This document shows positions 8,606 through 16,583 of a DNA stretch of 34,180 nucleotides, piece after piece. Made by a program: the position numbers and the translations under genes. The notes under the pieces are model-generated. The model worked only from the letters and a program-made list of their open reading frames with translations, ran no database searches and was not told the origin of the DNA. The stretch's first letter is position 1, and each line of letters opens with the position of its first letter. The DNA is from an uncultured Rhodospirillales bacterium. GTDB lineage: Bacteria; Pseudomonadota; Alphaproteobacteria; Reyranellales; Reyranellaceae. The stretch lies in NCBI GenBank assembly GCA_945957125.1, contig CAMFJT010000033.1, positions 1 to 34,180 of the forward strand, given 5' to 3'.

Positions 8606-9805
8606 ATGATGAAGGTCGAGATCCTGTGCACGGGCGATGAAATCCTGAGCGGCAAGACGGTCAACACCAACTACAGCCACATCGCGCGGCGCCTCGGCGA
8701 AGTCGGGCTCGACGTAATTTGGGGCACGACCGTGGGCGACGATCGCGCAAGCCTGCTCGCCGCTTTTCGTGAGGCCGGGGGGCGGGCCGATGCCGTGATC
8801 GTGAACGGTGGCCTGGGACCGACGGTCGACGACCTGTCGCAGGAGATCGCGGCGGAGGCGTGCGGTGTGCCGCTGGTGCTGAGCGACTACTGGATGCAGC
8901 GCATGACCGAGTCCTACGCGCGCCGCGGCCGCGTGATGCCCGCGAACAACCGCAAGCAGGCGATGCTGCCGGAGGGGGCGGAGTTCATCGACAATCCGAT
9001 CGGCACGGCCTGCGGCTTCGCGGTCACGATCGGCAAGGCGCGGTTCCTGTTCACGCCCGGCGTGCCGCGCGAGATGCGGCGCATGCTCGACGAGCAGGTC
9101 ATCCCGCGGCTGCTGAAGCTGGGCGGCATCACCGGCGTCACGCGCCTGAAGCGCTTCCATACCTTCGGCATCGGCGAGAGCCGGGCCGACGAGATGCTGG
9201 CCGGCATCCCCGGCCTCGCCATCGACGGCGAGATCAAGCTCGGCTTCCAGGCGCACTATCCCCAGCTCGAGACCAAGCTCGCGGTGCGCGGCGCCGACGA
9301 AGCCGACCTCAATTCGCGTCTGGCGCCGGTCGAAGCGGAGGTCCGCCGCCGGCTGGGCAACTTCGTCGTCGCCGACGACAACGAGACGCTGGAGGGCGTG
9401 ATCCTGCGGGAGCTTCGCGCCCGGTCGCTCACGCTCGCGGTCGGCGAGGACTATACCGGCGGCAACATCGCCGCCCGCATCGCGCCGCTGGCAGGCGCCG
9501 AGGGTGTCTTCCGCAAGGGCGTGATCGCGGCCGGCCCGTCGGCCGAGACGCTGCGTGCCGAGAGCGGCGCGAGCCACGCGCTCGCCGTCTCGGCCCAACT
9601 CGACGAGGGCCCGGACCGACCGGACTTCGGCGCCACGATCACCGTCCAGATCGCCGACGCGCGCGGCACGGTCTCGCGCACCGCCCGCTTGATCGGCGGC
9701 CGCGACTGGGTCCGTGTCGGCGCCGTCGAGCTCGGCCTCGACTGCCTGCGCCGCCACCTGCTCGGCCTGCCGGTCGACGAACGCATCGACTTCGAGCGGC
9801 GGTAG
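8606..9805 (+). CDS. CinA-like protein with degenerate C-terminal amidase domain
   Basis: Protein of 399 residues with the two-part CinA architecture. Residues 1-170 form a MoCF (molybdopterin-binding-like) domain: VEILCTGDEILSGKTVNTN and NGGLGPTVDDLSQE are standard. Residues 180-260 are the linking domain of CinA. Residues 265-385 align to the PncC/CinA C-terminal domain, which deamidates nicotinamide mononucleotide in active homologues. Here the motif normally read as ESCTGG is EDYTGG (residues 281-286), losing the conserved Ser, and the glycine-rich loop that follows in the family is replaced by AQLDEGPDRPDFGAT. Deamidase activity is therefore doubtful, while the ADP-ribose-pyrophosphatase-type activity reported for CinA N-termini may remain. 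The start at 8606 is backed by a GAGGGGGGA just upstream; 8609 is the alternative. Confidence 0.85.
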   Translation: MMKVEILCTGDEILSGKTVNTNYSHIARRLGEVGLDVIWGTTVGDDRASLLAAFREAGGRADAVIVNGGLGPTVDDLSQEIAAEACGVPLVLSDYWMQRMTESYARRGRVMPANNRKQAMLPEGAEFIDNPIGTACGFAVTIGKARFLFTPGVPREMRRMLDEQVIPRLLKLGGITGVTRLKRFHTFGIGESRADEMLAGIPGLAIDGEIKLGFQAHYPQLETKLAVRGADEADLNSRLAPVEAEVRRRLGNFVVADDNETLEGVILRELRARSLTLAVGEDYTGGNIAARIAPLAGAEGVFRKGVIAAGPSAETLRAESGASHALAVSAQLDEGPDRPDFGATITVQIADARGTVSRTARLIGGRDWVRVGAVELGLDCLRRHLLGLPVDERIDFERR

Positions 9806-9822
9806 TCCCGCCCGCTCGCAAC

Positions 9823-10515
9823 TCAGAGCGAGCGGGACGCCCGCGATCCGGCAAGATCCGGCCAGCGGGCCACGAGCGCGGCGACCATGTCGTCGACCCG
9901 CGCCGCCATCAGGCGCTCGCCCTTGAAGGCCGAGGCACGCGTCGGATCGCCGGTGGCGGCGGATTTCTCGAAGTCCCCGGCGGGGGCCAGCTTGTCCATC
10001 CGCACGCTGCGCGGGTCGAGCGCGAGCACGACCGAGGTCTCGCGCTCGTCGGCGTGGCCGCCGTCCTTGCGCTCGATCAAGCCGTCCGCCGCCTGCCCCG
10101 TCAGCCGCATGTGCAGCACGAGCGCGCCGGTCTCGGCCGCGACCTCGTCGAGCGGCTTCTCCGTCGACACGCCGGTGTTGACCAACGCGATGCGGCGCAC
10201 ACCGTGGGCGGTCAAGCTCGCGATCAACTCCCGCATCACCGCCTTGAACGTATCGGCCGTCAAATGCTGGCTGCCCGCGAACGAGGTGAATGCCGGGTAG
10301 TAGCCGAAGCCGACGACCGGAGCGGTGATCACCGGCAGCCGCTCGATCAGTCGCTGGCCAAGGGCGCGCGCCGTCAATGCGTCGGTCTTCAGCGGCAGGT
10401 GCGCGCCGTGCGCCTTCGATGCCGCGCCGATCGGAATGACGACGACGGCATCCGCATCGAACCGCGCCTTCGCCTCGGTCCAGGTCAGCTCTTCCAGCCA
10501 GACGCCCGCCGTCAT
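9823..10515 (-). CDS. Creatininase-family protein with altered metal motif
   Basis: Protein of 230 residues of the creatininase/amidohydrolase fold, whose members open cyclic or linear amides using two divalent metals. HGAHLPLKTDALTA matches the family HG-HLP-TD block, and GGHADERETSVVLALDPRSV matches the HAxExETS block. In the first block the usual Glu two residues before HG is Lys (GAASKAHG), and the family glycine/asparagine-rich loop NGHGGN reads NTGVST. It therefore belongs to a divergent branch, and classical creatininase activity is not implied. The ATG at 10515 overlaps the TGA of the upstream peptidase gene by 4 bp (ATGA), so the two are translationally coupled. Confidence 0.8.
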   Translation of the reverse strand: MTAGVWLEELTWTEAKARFDADAVVVIPIGAASKAHGAHLPLKTDALTARALGQRLIERLPVITAPVVGFGYYPAFTSFAGSQHLTADTFKAVMRELIASLTAHGVRRIALVNTGVSTEKPLDEVAAETGALVLHMRLTGQAADGLIERKDGGHADERETSVVLALDPRSVRMDKLAPAGDFEKSAATGDPTRASAFKGERLMAARVDDMVAALVARWPDLAGSRASRSL

Positions 10516-11927
10516 GATTCCCACGGCAGCTTGACGGGACGGGGCGCCGCGCCCGGCGGTCCCATGACGATCATGCGGCGCCACTTCGCCTGCGGTGCGC
10601 TGTCGTCGAGCACGATGCGCCCGCCGACCATCGAGACGCCGAGCTCCTTCCACAACGCGTCGAGATCGACGGGCGTGTTCGCGTTGTAATAGCGATCGAT
10701 CAGCGCGCTCATCGCCTTCGTGCCGGTCGCTCGATTGCAGGCCTGCGTGTAAGCCTCGAGCGAGACGCGCCCGGCGCCGTCGAGCCCGTCCCACAGCGCC
10801 CCCGCGAGGCAGTCCTCCAGCCCCTTCGCCCCATCGCTCTCGCGGCGGATGGCGAGGTCGGCCAACAGCATGAAGATCGCACCGCCCCAGTAGTTCTCGC
10901 GGCCCGAGGCCGCCGGCAGACCGCGCGGGAAGACCCCGACGCCCTGCGGCATGTTCATCATCCACTCCTTCCAGACCTCTTCCTCGGTCTTCCAGCCGGC
11001 GCGGGCGCGGATGATCGGCTCGACGTAGGTCGCCGAGCCTTCCATGAACCAGGTGGCGCGGCCTCGGATGTAAGGCATGCCGGAATGGATCAGCTCGTGA
11101 ACCAGCACCCAGTCGTTGAACAGGCGGCGAGAGTCGGCGTTCTCGCCGACCTCCACCATCACCGTGACGCCGCCGGCGGGTTGGGTCCGTCCGAAACCGA
11201 CGCCGGGACGCGGGACCGGCACCAGCCCGACCAGCATCTCCGGTGCCGTGAAGCCGTGCCAGTAGTTCGCCTCGGCCTCGGCGGTGCGGCGAACCCAGTC
11301 GACGATCGCCCGGCGCGAACCCTCGGCAAAGCCATCGAGCAACGCCAGCCGCAGCACGGCGTCCTTCTTCGGCTGCCCCGGCCGCAGGCTGCCGGGCGCC
11401 GGCACGACCAGCTCATGCAGCTCGAACCGGCCGAGCGCGGTATAGCCCGCGAAGCGCACGCTGGCGTCGGCGAGCCGCCAGGCGTCACCCACTCTCGGCA
11501 GGCCGCTCGAGAAGGCCATTCCGTCGGGCGTGCGCACACGGATGTCGATCACCGGCAGCCGCTGGTAGCCGCGCGGCTCGAGCAGCCAGCCGCCAAGCGG
11601 GACCAGGACGCTCTTGCCGCGCTGGATGCCGTCCGCCGGAGTGTTGATGGCGCGCGCATAGCCACCGAGGTCGAAGCGGTAGTGTGCCTCGACCAGCCCG
11701 TTCACCGACTCGATCCTGCCGCCCGCGAAGTTGCCCACGAAGGATTGCGCCCGCTCGCTCTCGGCCACGAAGCTGAGCGGCAGGCTCGATCGGCAGTGGT
11801 AGGCAACATCGAGCGTCAGGGCGTCGTGCAACACGACATCGGCGGTGCAATCGGGCACGCGCGCAGGCTGCGCGTAGGCCGGCCCCGCGCCGAGGAGCAG
11901 CACCGCCAGCAGGATACGAAGGACCAT
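10512..11927 (-). CDS. Exported HExxH metallopeptidase, M61/gluzincin-like
   Basis: Protein of 471 residues with a clean signal peptide (MVLRILLAVLLLGAGPAYAQ, cleavage after AYA). The zinc motif HELIH is at residues 277-281, and a candidate third ligand Glu296 lies in ATWFMEGSATY, the arrangement seen in gluzincins such as M61 glycyl aminopeptidases. The 250 residues before it are beta-rich and could be the M61-type N-terminal sandwich. A C-terminal helical part includes YWGGAIFMLLADLAIRR. I predict a periplasmic or secreted peptidase; the PDZ domain present in many M61 enzymes is absent. It is the first gene of a two-gene operon with the creatininase homologue. The start at 11927 is chosen because the signal peptide begins there. 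Confidence 0.75.
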   Translation of the reverse strand: MVLRILLAVLLLGAGPAYAQPARVPDCTADVVLHDALTLDVAYHCRSSLPLSFVAESERAQSFVGNFAGGRIESVNGLVEAHYRFDLGGYARAINTPADGIQRGKSVLVPLGGWLLEPRGYQRLPVIDIRVRTPDGMAFSSGLPRVGDAWRLADASVRFAGYTALGRFELHELVVPAPGSLRPGQPKKDAVLRLALLDGFAEGSRRAIVDWVRRTAEAEANYWHGFTAPEMLVGLVPVPRPGVGFGRTQPAGGVTVMVEVGENADSRRLFNDWVLVHELIHSGMPYIRGRATWFMEGSATYVEPIIRARAGWKTEEEVWKEWMMNMPQGVGVFPRGLPAASGRENYWGGAIFMLLADLAIRRESDGAKGLEDCLAGALWDGLDGAGRVSLEAYTQACNRATGTKAMSALIDRYYNANTPVDLDALWKELGVSMVGGRIVLDDSAPQAKWRRMIVMGPPGAAPRPVKLPWES

Positions 11928-12355
11928 GCCCCACTCTAGCCTCCTTGAATGGCCAGGCTGCACCCGAATGGGTCAAATTGTTGTGCGCGCCCGAATCGAT
12001 GTCGTCCTCGGGACTTGCAGATTCTTCAATCAGACGAGTTCCGCTGGGGCGCGCTACTCATAGGCGCTAACTTTTAGTTCGCTTTCGATTTTTCCGTCGT
12101 CCCGAGTCGGCACATTCACATGTGCCTTGAGCGAAGCGTAGTCGAGGGACCTGCTCATCCCGGCAGGCGTTGCGTGAAGAGGTCCCTCCACTACGCCTCG
12201 CTTCGCTCGGCTCCGGTCGGGACGACGGGCTTTTTCGGTCAAAGTTGGCGCCTATGGGCGCGCCACTCCAGTAGCGCATCATGGGGTATTGCGACAGCGA
12301 GGAAGACGCGCCAGCGGAGACGCAGCCTCGCCAGCCTGTGATAGGGTGCGGGGCA
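11928..12355. other. 428-bp gap between divergent genes, mostly repeat
   Basis: No credible gene lies here. The first 120 bases are unique sequence that must hold the promoter of the peptidase operon. The remainder is taken up by the large imperfect palindrome at 12048-12264 and about 90 bases leading to the BASS-type gene. Short open frames across the palindrome are by-products of its symmetry. Confidence 0.7.
12048..12264. repeat. Large imperfect palindrome (about 217 bp), MITE- or REP-like
   Basis: The left arm 12048-12152 pairs with the right arm 12180-12264, with a loop of about 27 bases. The inner match is perfect over 9 bp (GAGGGACCT with AGGTCCCTC). It continues through GAGCGAAGCG/CGCTTCGCTC and CCGTCGTCCCGA/TCGGGACGACGG, and ends in GGCGCGC...CATAGGCGC against GCGCCTATG..GCGCGCC. 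The arms differ by small indels. GAGCGAAGCG-type hairpins are common intergenic repeats in alphaproteobacteria; the additional outer arms make this a larger composite. No transposase is encoded and no clear target duplication is visible. Confidence 0.8.
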
Positions 12356-13321
12356 ATGGACCTGCTGGATCTCGTTCTGCGCCGGATGGGCCGGCACGCC
12401 ACCACTTTGCTGCCTTTTTCGCTGCTGGTCGGGGTCCTGTTCCAGGACCTCGCCGCCGCCGCCCGGCCACTGGTCGGCCCGCTCGCCACGATCCTGCTGA
12501 TGCTCGCGCTGGTCCGCACCGACTGGCCGCGGGTGCGCGCCTTGCTGGCGCGGCCCGGCCTCGCCCTCGCCCTGTCGGCAGCGATCCTGGTGGCCGTGCC
12601 GCTCGCGGTCTGGCCATTGTGGCGGGCGCTCGACGTCTGGCCGGGACTGGTCGCCGCACTCTGCCTCAGCGCCATGGCGCCGACCGTCACCTCGGCCGCG
12701 ACCACGGCGGCGTTCCTGCGACTCGATGTGTCGCTCGCGCTGCTGGTCTCGCTGATCACCAATTTCGCGGTGCCGCTCACTTTGCCGCCGCTGGCGCTCT
12801 GGCTGCTCGGCCTCGATCTCCAGATCAGCGCGATGGCGCTCAGCCTGCGGCTGGCGACGATCGTGCTGATCGCCCTTGCCGGCGCGATCGCGATCCGAGC
12901 CTGGCTGAAGCCGGACGGACTGCGCCACAACGCGCACAAGATCGACGGCTGCGCGGTGCTCGTGCTGATGGTCTTCGCCATCCCACTCATGGACGGCATC
13001 GTCGCGCGGGCGCTGGCCGAACCGGTGAAGCTCGCGGGCTTCGTCGTCGGCTCCTTCGCGGGCATGTTCCTATGCAACGCCGTGATGGCGCTCGGTACCC
13101 TGCCCTTCACCGACCGCCGCACCGCCCTGACCGCCGGCTACTGCTCCAGCGGCCGCAACAACGCCCTGCTGATGGCCGTGCTGCCGGTGACTGCCGATCC
13201 CGACATCTTCCTGTTCATCGCCGCCGTGCAGGTGCCGATCTACGTCATCCCGACCGTGCTGCAGCCGATCTATCGCCGGCTGCTGGGCAAGGATAGCGAC
13301 ATGCCTCCTCTCCCGCGATAG
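12356..13321 (+). CDS. BASS-type (bile acid:sodium symporter-like) membrane protein
   Basis: Integral membrane protein of 321 residues with about nine to ten hydrophobic segments, for example LVGPLATILLMLALV, LALALSAAILVAVPLAVW, LALLVSLITNFAVPLTLPPLALWLL and FVVGSFAGMFLCNAVMALG. The segment SSGRNNALLMAVLP resembles the conserved unwound-helix motif of BASS/SBF carriers near the second sodium site, and TAATTA-like SAATTAAF lies in the first half. This family moves organic acids or sterols with sodium. The ATG at 12356 with GGTGCGGGG upstream was chosen over earlier starts that would add a non-hydrophobic tail overlapping the repeat. The substrate is unknown. It converges on the FAD oxidoreductase gene. 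Confidence 0.65.
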   Translation: MDLLDLVLRRMGRHATTLLPFSLLVGVLFQDLAAAARPLVGPLATILLMLALVRTDWPRVRALLARPGLALALSAAILVAVPLAVWPLWRALDVWPGLVAALCLSAMAPTVTSAATTAAFLRLDVSLALLVSLITNFAVPLTLPPLALWLLGLDLQISAMALSLRLATIVLIALAGAIAIRAWLKPDGLRHNAHKIDGCAVLVLMVFAIPLMDGIVARALAEPVKLAGFVVGSFAGMFLCNAVMALGTLPFTDRRTALTAGYCSSGRNNALLMAVLPVTADPDIFLFIAAVQVPIYVIPTVLQPIYRRLLGKDSDMPPLPR

Positions 13322-13345
13322 GGCAGAGGGAGACGGATTTGAAGC

Positions 13346-14926
13346 TCAGGCGTTGCGGCGCGCCACCGACTTGCCGGCGATGTAGCCGAAAGTGAGGCAT
13401 GGGCCGATCGTCGTGCCGGCTCCGACCGCCTTCGTCCCGATCGGGCTCGCCATGGCGATGCCGGCGCAATAGAGGCCGCCGATCACGCTGCCGTCGGGGC
13501 GGAGCACCTGGCAGTGATGGTCGGTGCGCGGGCCGCCCTTGGTGCCGAGGCTCACATAGAGGAACGGCGCGGCATGAAACGGGCCTTTCTCAACGGTGTC
13601 GAGCGCACGATCCTTGGTGTAGTAGCGCTCCCACGCCGTCTCGCCGCGATGGAAGTCGCGGTCGACACCCTCCTTCGACCAACCGTTGAAGCGATCGACC
13701 GTGGCGCGCAGCGTCGCGGGATCGAGGCCGATCTTCAGCGCCAGCGCCTCGATCGTGTCCGCCGTTCGCACGAAGGCCGGGTCCTTGGCGGCGTACATCG
13801 CCGACAGCCGGTTGCTGTAACGAGAATCGAAGATGCGCCACACCGGCGCGTGCCTGGACCGGCCGTCCGGCCCGCGCTCGTCGATTGCCGACCCCAGCGC
13901 GGGACTGCCTTCGCTGACGAAGCGCCGGCCCTCGCGGTTCACCAGGATACAGTGCGGCGCATAGCTCTCGTAAAGGGGCTGCGCATGGCGGCGCTCCTCG
14001 TATCGGGTGAATGTCGCCGGTGCGATGTTCGACTGGTCCATATGCGCCAGCTCGGCGCCGACCGCCTCGGCCATGCGCTGGCCATCGCCAGTATTGCTGT
14101 CAGGCGCGCCAGTGAGATCGATGCCCGGGAAATATCGCGGCATATAGTCGGGCGCCCAGTCGAAGCCGCCGGTCGCCAGGATCACGCCTTTGCGCGCGGC
14201 GATGGTGACCGGCTTGCCGTCGATGACGGCCTCGACGCCGCTGACGACACCGCCCTCGGTCGCGAGCCGCTTCACATCGGCATCCATCGCGATCGTGCAG
14301 CCATGATCCAGGCAGCCGCGCGTCAGGCCGACGATCAGGCCGTTGCCCAGCCCGACCTTGCCTGCCAGGACCCGCCAGGCGAGCGACGGGCCGAGACGCA
14401 GCACGGCGCGCACCGGATCCTTGAGCACGCCGCTCACCATCTCCTTGTAGGTGAAGAACTGCGGCTTGACCGACGGGCGCACCCGGTTCCACCAGCGGCC
14501 CAGGATGTAGCGGCTGATCAGGGTCGGCGAGACCATGCGGCCGTGCAGCTTGCCGCCCGGCGCCTCGACATAGAAGTCGGGATGGTTGACCAGCTCGAAC
14601 ACCAGCGGCGTATGATCCTCGACGAAGCGAAGCATCGGCGCCGAATTCTCCGCCAGCGCCCGCCACAGCGCGTCCTCGGTCGCCGCCCAGCCCGGCGGCG
14701 CGGTGGCGCGAAGGTAGGCCAGCGTCTCCTCGGCGGAGTCGGAAAGGCCGGCCGCCAGCATGTGATGGTTGGCCGGCACCCAGGTGCCCGCCGCCGACAT
14801 CGCCGTCGTGCCGCCCAGCACATGCGACTTCTCGAGCACGATCACCTTCGCGCCATCGACCGCGGCGGCGAGCGCCGCCGACAGGCCGGCCGCGCCGGAG
14901 CCGACCACGACGACGTCGTAGTTCAC
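13346..14926 (-). CDS. FAD-dependent oxidoreductase, fumarate reductase/KSTD-like flavoprotein
   Basis: Flavoprotein of 526 residues. The N-terminal dinucleotide motif VVVVGSGAAGLSAALAAA is followed by EKSHVLGGTTAMSAAGTWVP, the FAD-ribose and substrate-side signature of the fumarate reductase/3-ketosteroid dehydrogenase superfamily. ILATGGFDWAPDYMPRYFP and the C-terminal GLYCAGIAMASPIGTKAVGAGTTIGPCLTFGYIAG complete the FAD-binding fold. The start is a GTG at 14926 that overlaps the livM stop in GTGA, so it is translated as the last gene of the Liv cassette. This coupling suggests it oxidises or reduces the compound imported by that transporter; the substrate cannot be read from the sequence. 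Confidence 0.88.
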   Translation of the reverse strand: MNYDVVVVGSGAAGLSAALAAAVDGAKVIVLEKSHVLGGTTAMSAAGTWVPANHHMLAAGLSDSAEETLAYLRATAPPGWAATEDALWRALAENSAPMLRFVEDHTPLVFELVNHPDFYVEAPGGKLHGRMVSPTLISRYILGRWWNRVRPSVKPQFFTYKEMVSGVLKDPVRAVLRLGPSLAWRVLAGKVGLGNGLIVGLTRGCLDHGCTIAMDADVKRLATEGGVVSGVEAVIDGKPVTIAARKGVILATGGFDWAPDYMPRYFPGIDLTGAPDSNTGDGQRMAEAVGAELAHMDQSNIAPATFTRYEERRHAQPLYESYAPHCILVNREGRRFVSEGSPALGSAIDERGPDGRSRHAPVWRIFDSRYSNRLSAMYAAKDPAFVRTADTIEALALKIGLDPATLRATVDRFNGWSKEGVDRDFHRGETAWERYYTKDRALDTVEKGPFHAAPFLYVSLGTKGGPRTDHHCQVLRPDGSVIGGLYCAGIAMASPIGTKAVGAGTTIGPCLTFGYIAGKSVARRNA

Positions 14927-15858
14927 GGCAGCTTCCACACCCGCCGCCACAGCGGCGTGAACAGAGCGGCCAGCCCCTCCATGCTGAAGCGCATCAGCAC
15001 GATCACGATCAGCGCGAAGACCGCGAGGTTCCACTCCCCGTAGGCCTGCAGGTAGGTCATCACGACCTGCACCGGCGCCGCGCCGATGATCGGTCCGAGG
15101 AAGGTGCCGAAGCCGCCGATCACCACCATGACGACGATCTTGGCCATCTCGGAGAAGTCGATCATCTGCGGGCTGAGCAGCACGATGAAGTGACCGTAGA
15201 AGCCGCCCGCGAGGCCCGCGATGGCGCTGGAGACGGCGAACACCGCGATCTTCACCTTGGTCGTGTCGATGCCGAGGCTGCGCGCGCGCAACTCGTCGTC
15301 CTTGATCGCGCGCATGAAATAGCCGAGCGGCGAATCGATCAGCAGCCGCAGGCCGAGCAGCACCACCACGGTCAGCGCGAGGAACGTGAAGTAGTACGGC
15401 ATCGGGTCGGTCGTGCCGTAAAGCGACTTCACGCTCAACCCCAGCTCGCCGCGCGTGAACTTGTAGTCTGCGGTGAGATAGATATGGAAGGTCTCGGCGA
15501 AAGCCCAGGTCGCGATCGCGAGATAGATCGCGCGCATGCGCAGCACCAGCCGGCCGAGCACCAGCCCGCACAGGCCCGCCAGCACGACGCCGCAGGGAAT
15601 GCCGATCCACGGCGAAGTACCGAGATGGTAGCCCATCAGCCCCGACGTATAGGCGCCGATCGCCGCGAAGGCATGATGCGCCAGCGAGAACTGGCCGGTA
15701 TAGCCGGCCAGCAGGTTCCAGCTCGCCGCCAGGATCACGTAGTAGAAGGCGATGGTCGCGACATGCAGCATGAAGCTGCCGGCGACCAGCGGTACCAGCG
15801 CGAGAATGACGGCGGCGACGGCGATCGCCACGGCGGAGCGGCGGAAGGAGGCGCTCAT
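14923..15858 (-). CDS. livM: Branched-chain amino acid-type ABC permease, LivM
   Basis: Inner-membrane permease of 311 residues. LivM hallmarks are present: NLLAGYTGQFSLAHHAFAAIGAYTSGLM near residue 50, the RAIYLAIATWAFAETFH segment, and RAIKDDELRARSLGID, the cytoplasmic coupling loop. It ends with GGFGTFLGPIIGAAPVQVV and a hydrophobic C-terminus. The ATG at 15858 overlaps the livF stop in ATGA and is preferred to a GTG/ATG 12 bases upstream. It pairs with LivH to form the membrane channel. In most clusters livM follows livH directly; here the two ATPase genes come between them. Confidence 0.93.
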   Translation of the reverse strand: MSASFRRSAVAIAVAAVILALVPLVAGSFMLHVATIAFYYVILAASWNLLAGYTGQFSLAHHAFAAIGAYTSGLMGYHLGTSPWIGIPCGVVLAGLCGLVLGRLVLRMRAIYLAIATWAFAETFHIYLTADYKFTRGELGLSVKSLYGTTDPMPYYFTFLALTVVVLLGLRLLIDSPLGYFMRAIKDDELRARSLGIDTTKVKIAVFAVSSAIAGLAGGFYGHFIVLLSPQMIDFSEMAKIVVMVVIGGFGTFLGPIIGAAPVQVVMTYLQAYGEWNLAVFALIVIVLMRFSMEGLAALFTPLWRRVWKLP

Positions 15859-16583
15859 CCCAGCAGGCACTCCTGGATCAGCGCCCGCACCCGCTCCTCG
15901 CCGAACTCGCCGACCGGGCCTGCCGCCTTCACCGTGCCGAGATTCATCATCACGACATCCTCGGCATGGCGCAGCGCGTCGGAGACATTCTGGTCGACCA
16001 GCAGGATGGTCGTGGCGATCGCCGATCGCGCAGTCTGCAGCAGCTCGTAGACCTGCTCGGCGAGATTGGGCGCCAGGCCGACCGTCGGCTCGTCGACCAG
16101 CATCAGGCGCGGCTCGGTGATCATCTCGCGCGCGACGGAAAGCATGCGCCCCTGCCCGCCGCTGAGACTGCCCGCCTTGTCGCGGCGACGCTCGGCCAGC
16201 ACCGGGAAGATCTCATGGATGCGCGCGATGCGCTCCTTCAGGCGCGCGGGCTCGCGCCGCAAGGTCCAGCCGCCGATCCTGAGGTTCTCCTCGACGGTGA
16301 GCTGCGGGAAGGTATTCAGCTCCTGCGGCACGTAGCTCACACCCAGCCGCTTGATCTCGTGCGGCGGCAGGTTAGCGATCGGCCGGCCATCGAGCGCGAT
16401 GGCGCCGCGATGGGCGCCGAGCAGGCCGAACACCGTCTTGAGCAGGGTCGACTTGCCCGCCCCGTTGGGGCCGATCACCAGCACGAAGCCGCCCTGGGGT
16501 ACGGTGAGCGACAGCCCCTGCAGGATGTCGACGCCCGGCTGATAGGCGGCGAAGACACTGTCGACGGAAAGCAGCGCGCTCAT
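15855..16583 (-). CDS. livF: Branched-chain amino acid-type ABC ATPase, LivF
   Basis: ATP-binding subunit of 242 residues. Walker A is GPNGAGKSTLLKT (from about residue 38), the signature is LSGGQGRMLSVAREM, Walker B is LMLVDEPTVGLAP, and the switch region is ILLVDQNVSDAL, with Gln-Asn in place of His as is normal for LivF. The segment YVPQELNTFPQLTVEENLRIG fits the LivF Q-loop. The start codon overlaps the stop of livG by ATGA, indicating strict coupling. It forms the ATPase pair with LivG. Confidence 0.94.
   Translation of the reverse strand: MSALLSVDSVFAAYQPGVDILQGLSLTVPQGGFVLVIGPNGAGKSTLLKTVFGLLGAHRGAIALDGRPIANLPPHEIKRLGVSYVPQELNTFPQLTVEENLRIGGWTLRREPARLKERIARIHEIFPVLAERRRDKAGSLSGGQGRMLSVAREMITEPRLMLVDEPTVGLAPNLAEQVYELLQTARSAIATTILLVDQNVSDALRHAEDVVMMNLGTVKAAGPVGEFGEERVRALIQECLLG

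Noticed and set aside
8540-9757. Long minus-strand open frame opposite the CinA-like gene (about 400 codons)
   Set aside because: It lies antisense to a gene with clear motifs, and its product is rich in Arg, Asp and Ala with no motif; this is a by-product of high GC.
8860-10689. Plus-strand frame of about 600 codons across the CinA-like, creatininase and peptidase genes
   Set aside because: It is a shifted frame of CinA and then antisense to two genes; its Arg-rich composition is typical of a shadow.
12054-12242. 62-codon minus-strand frame in the gap before the BASS-type gene
   Set aside because: It is wholly inside the large palindrome, and its sequence reflects the two repeat arms.
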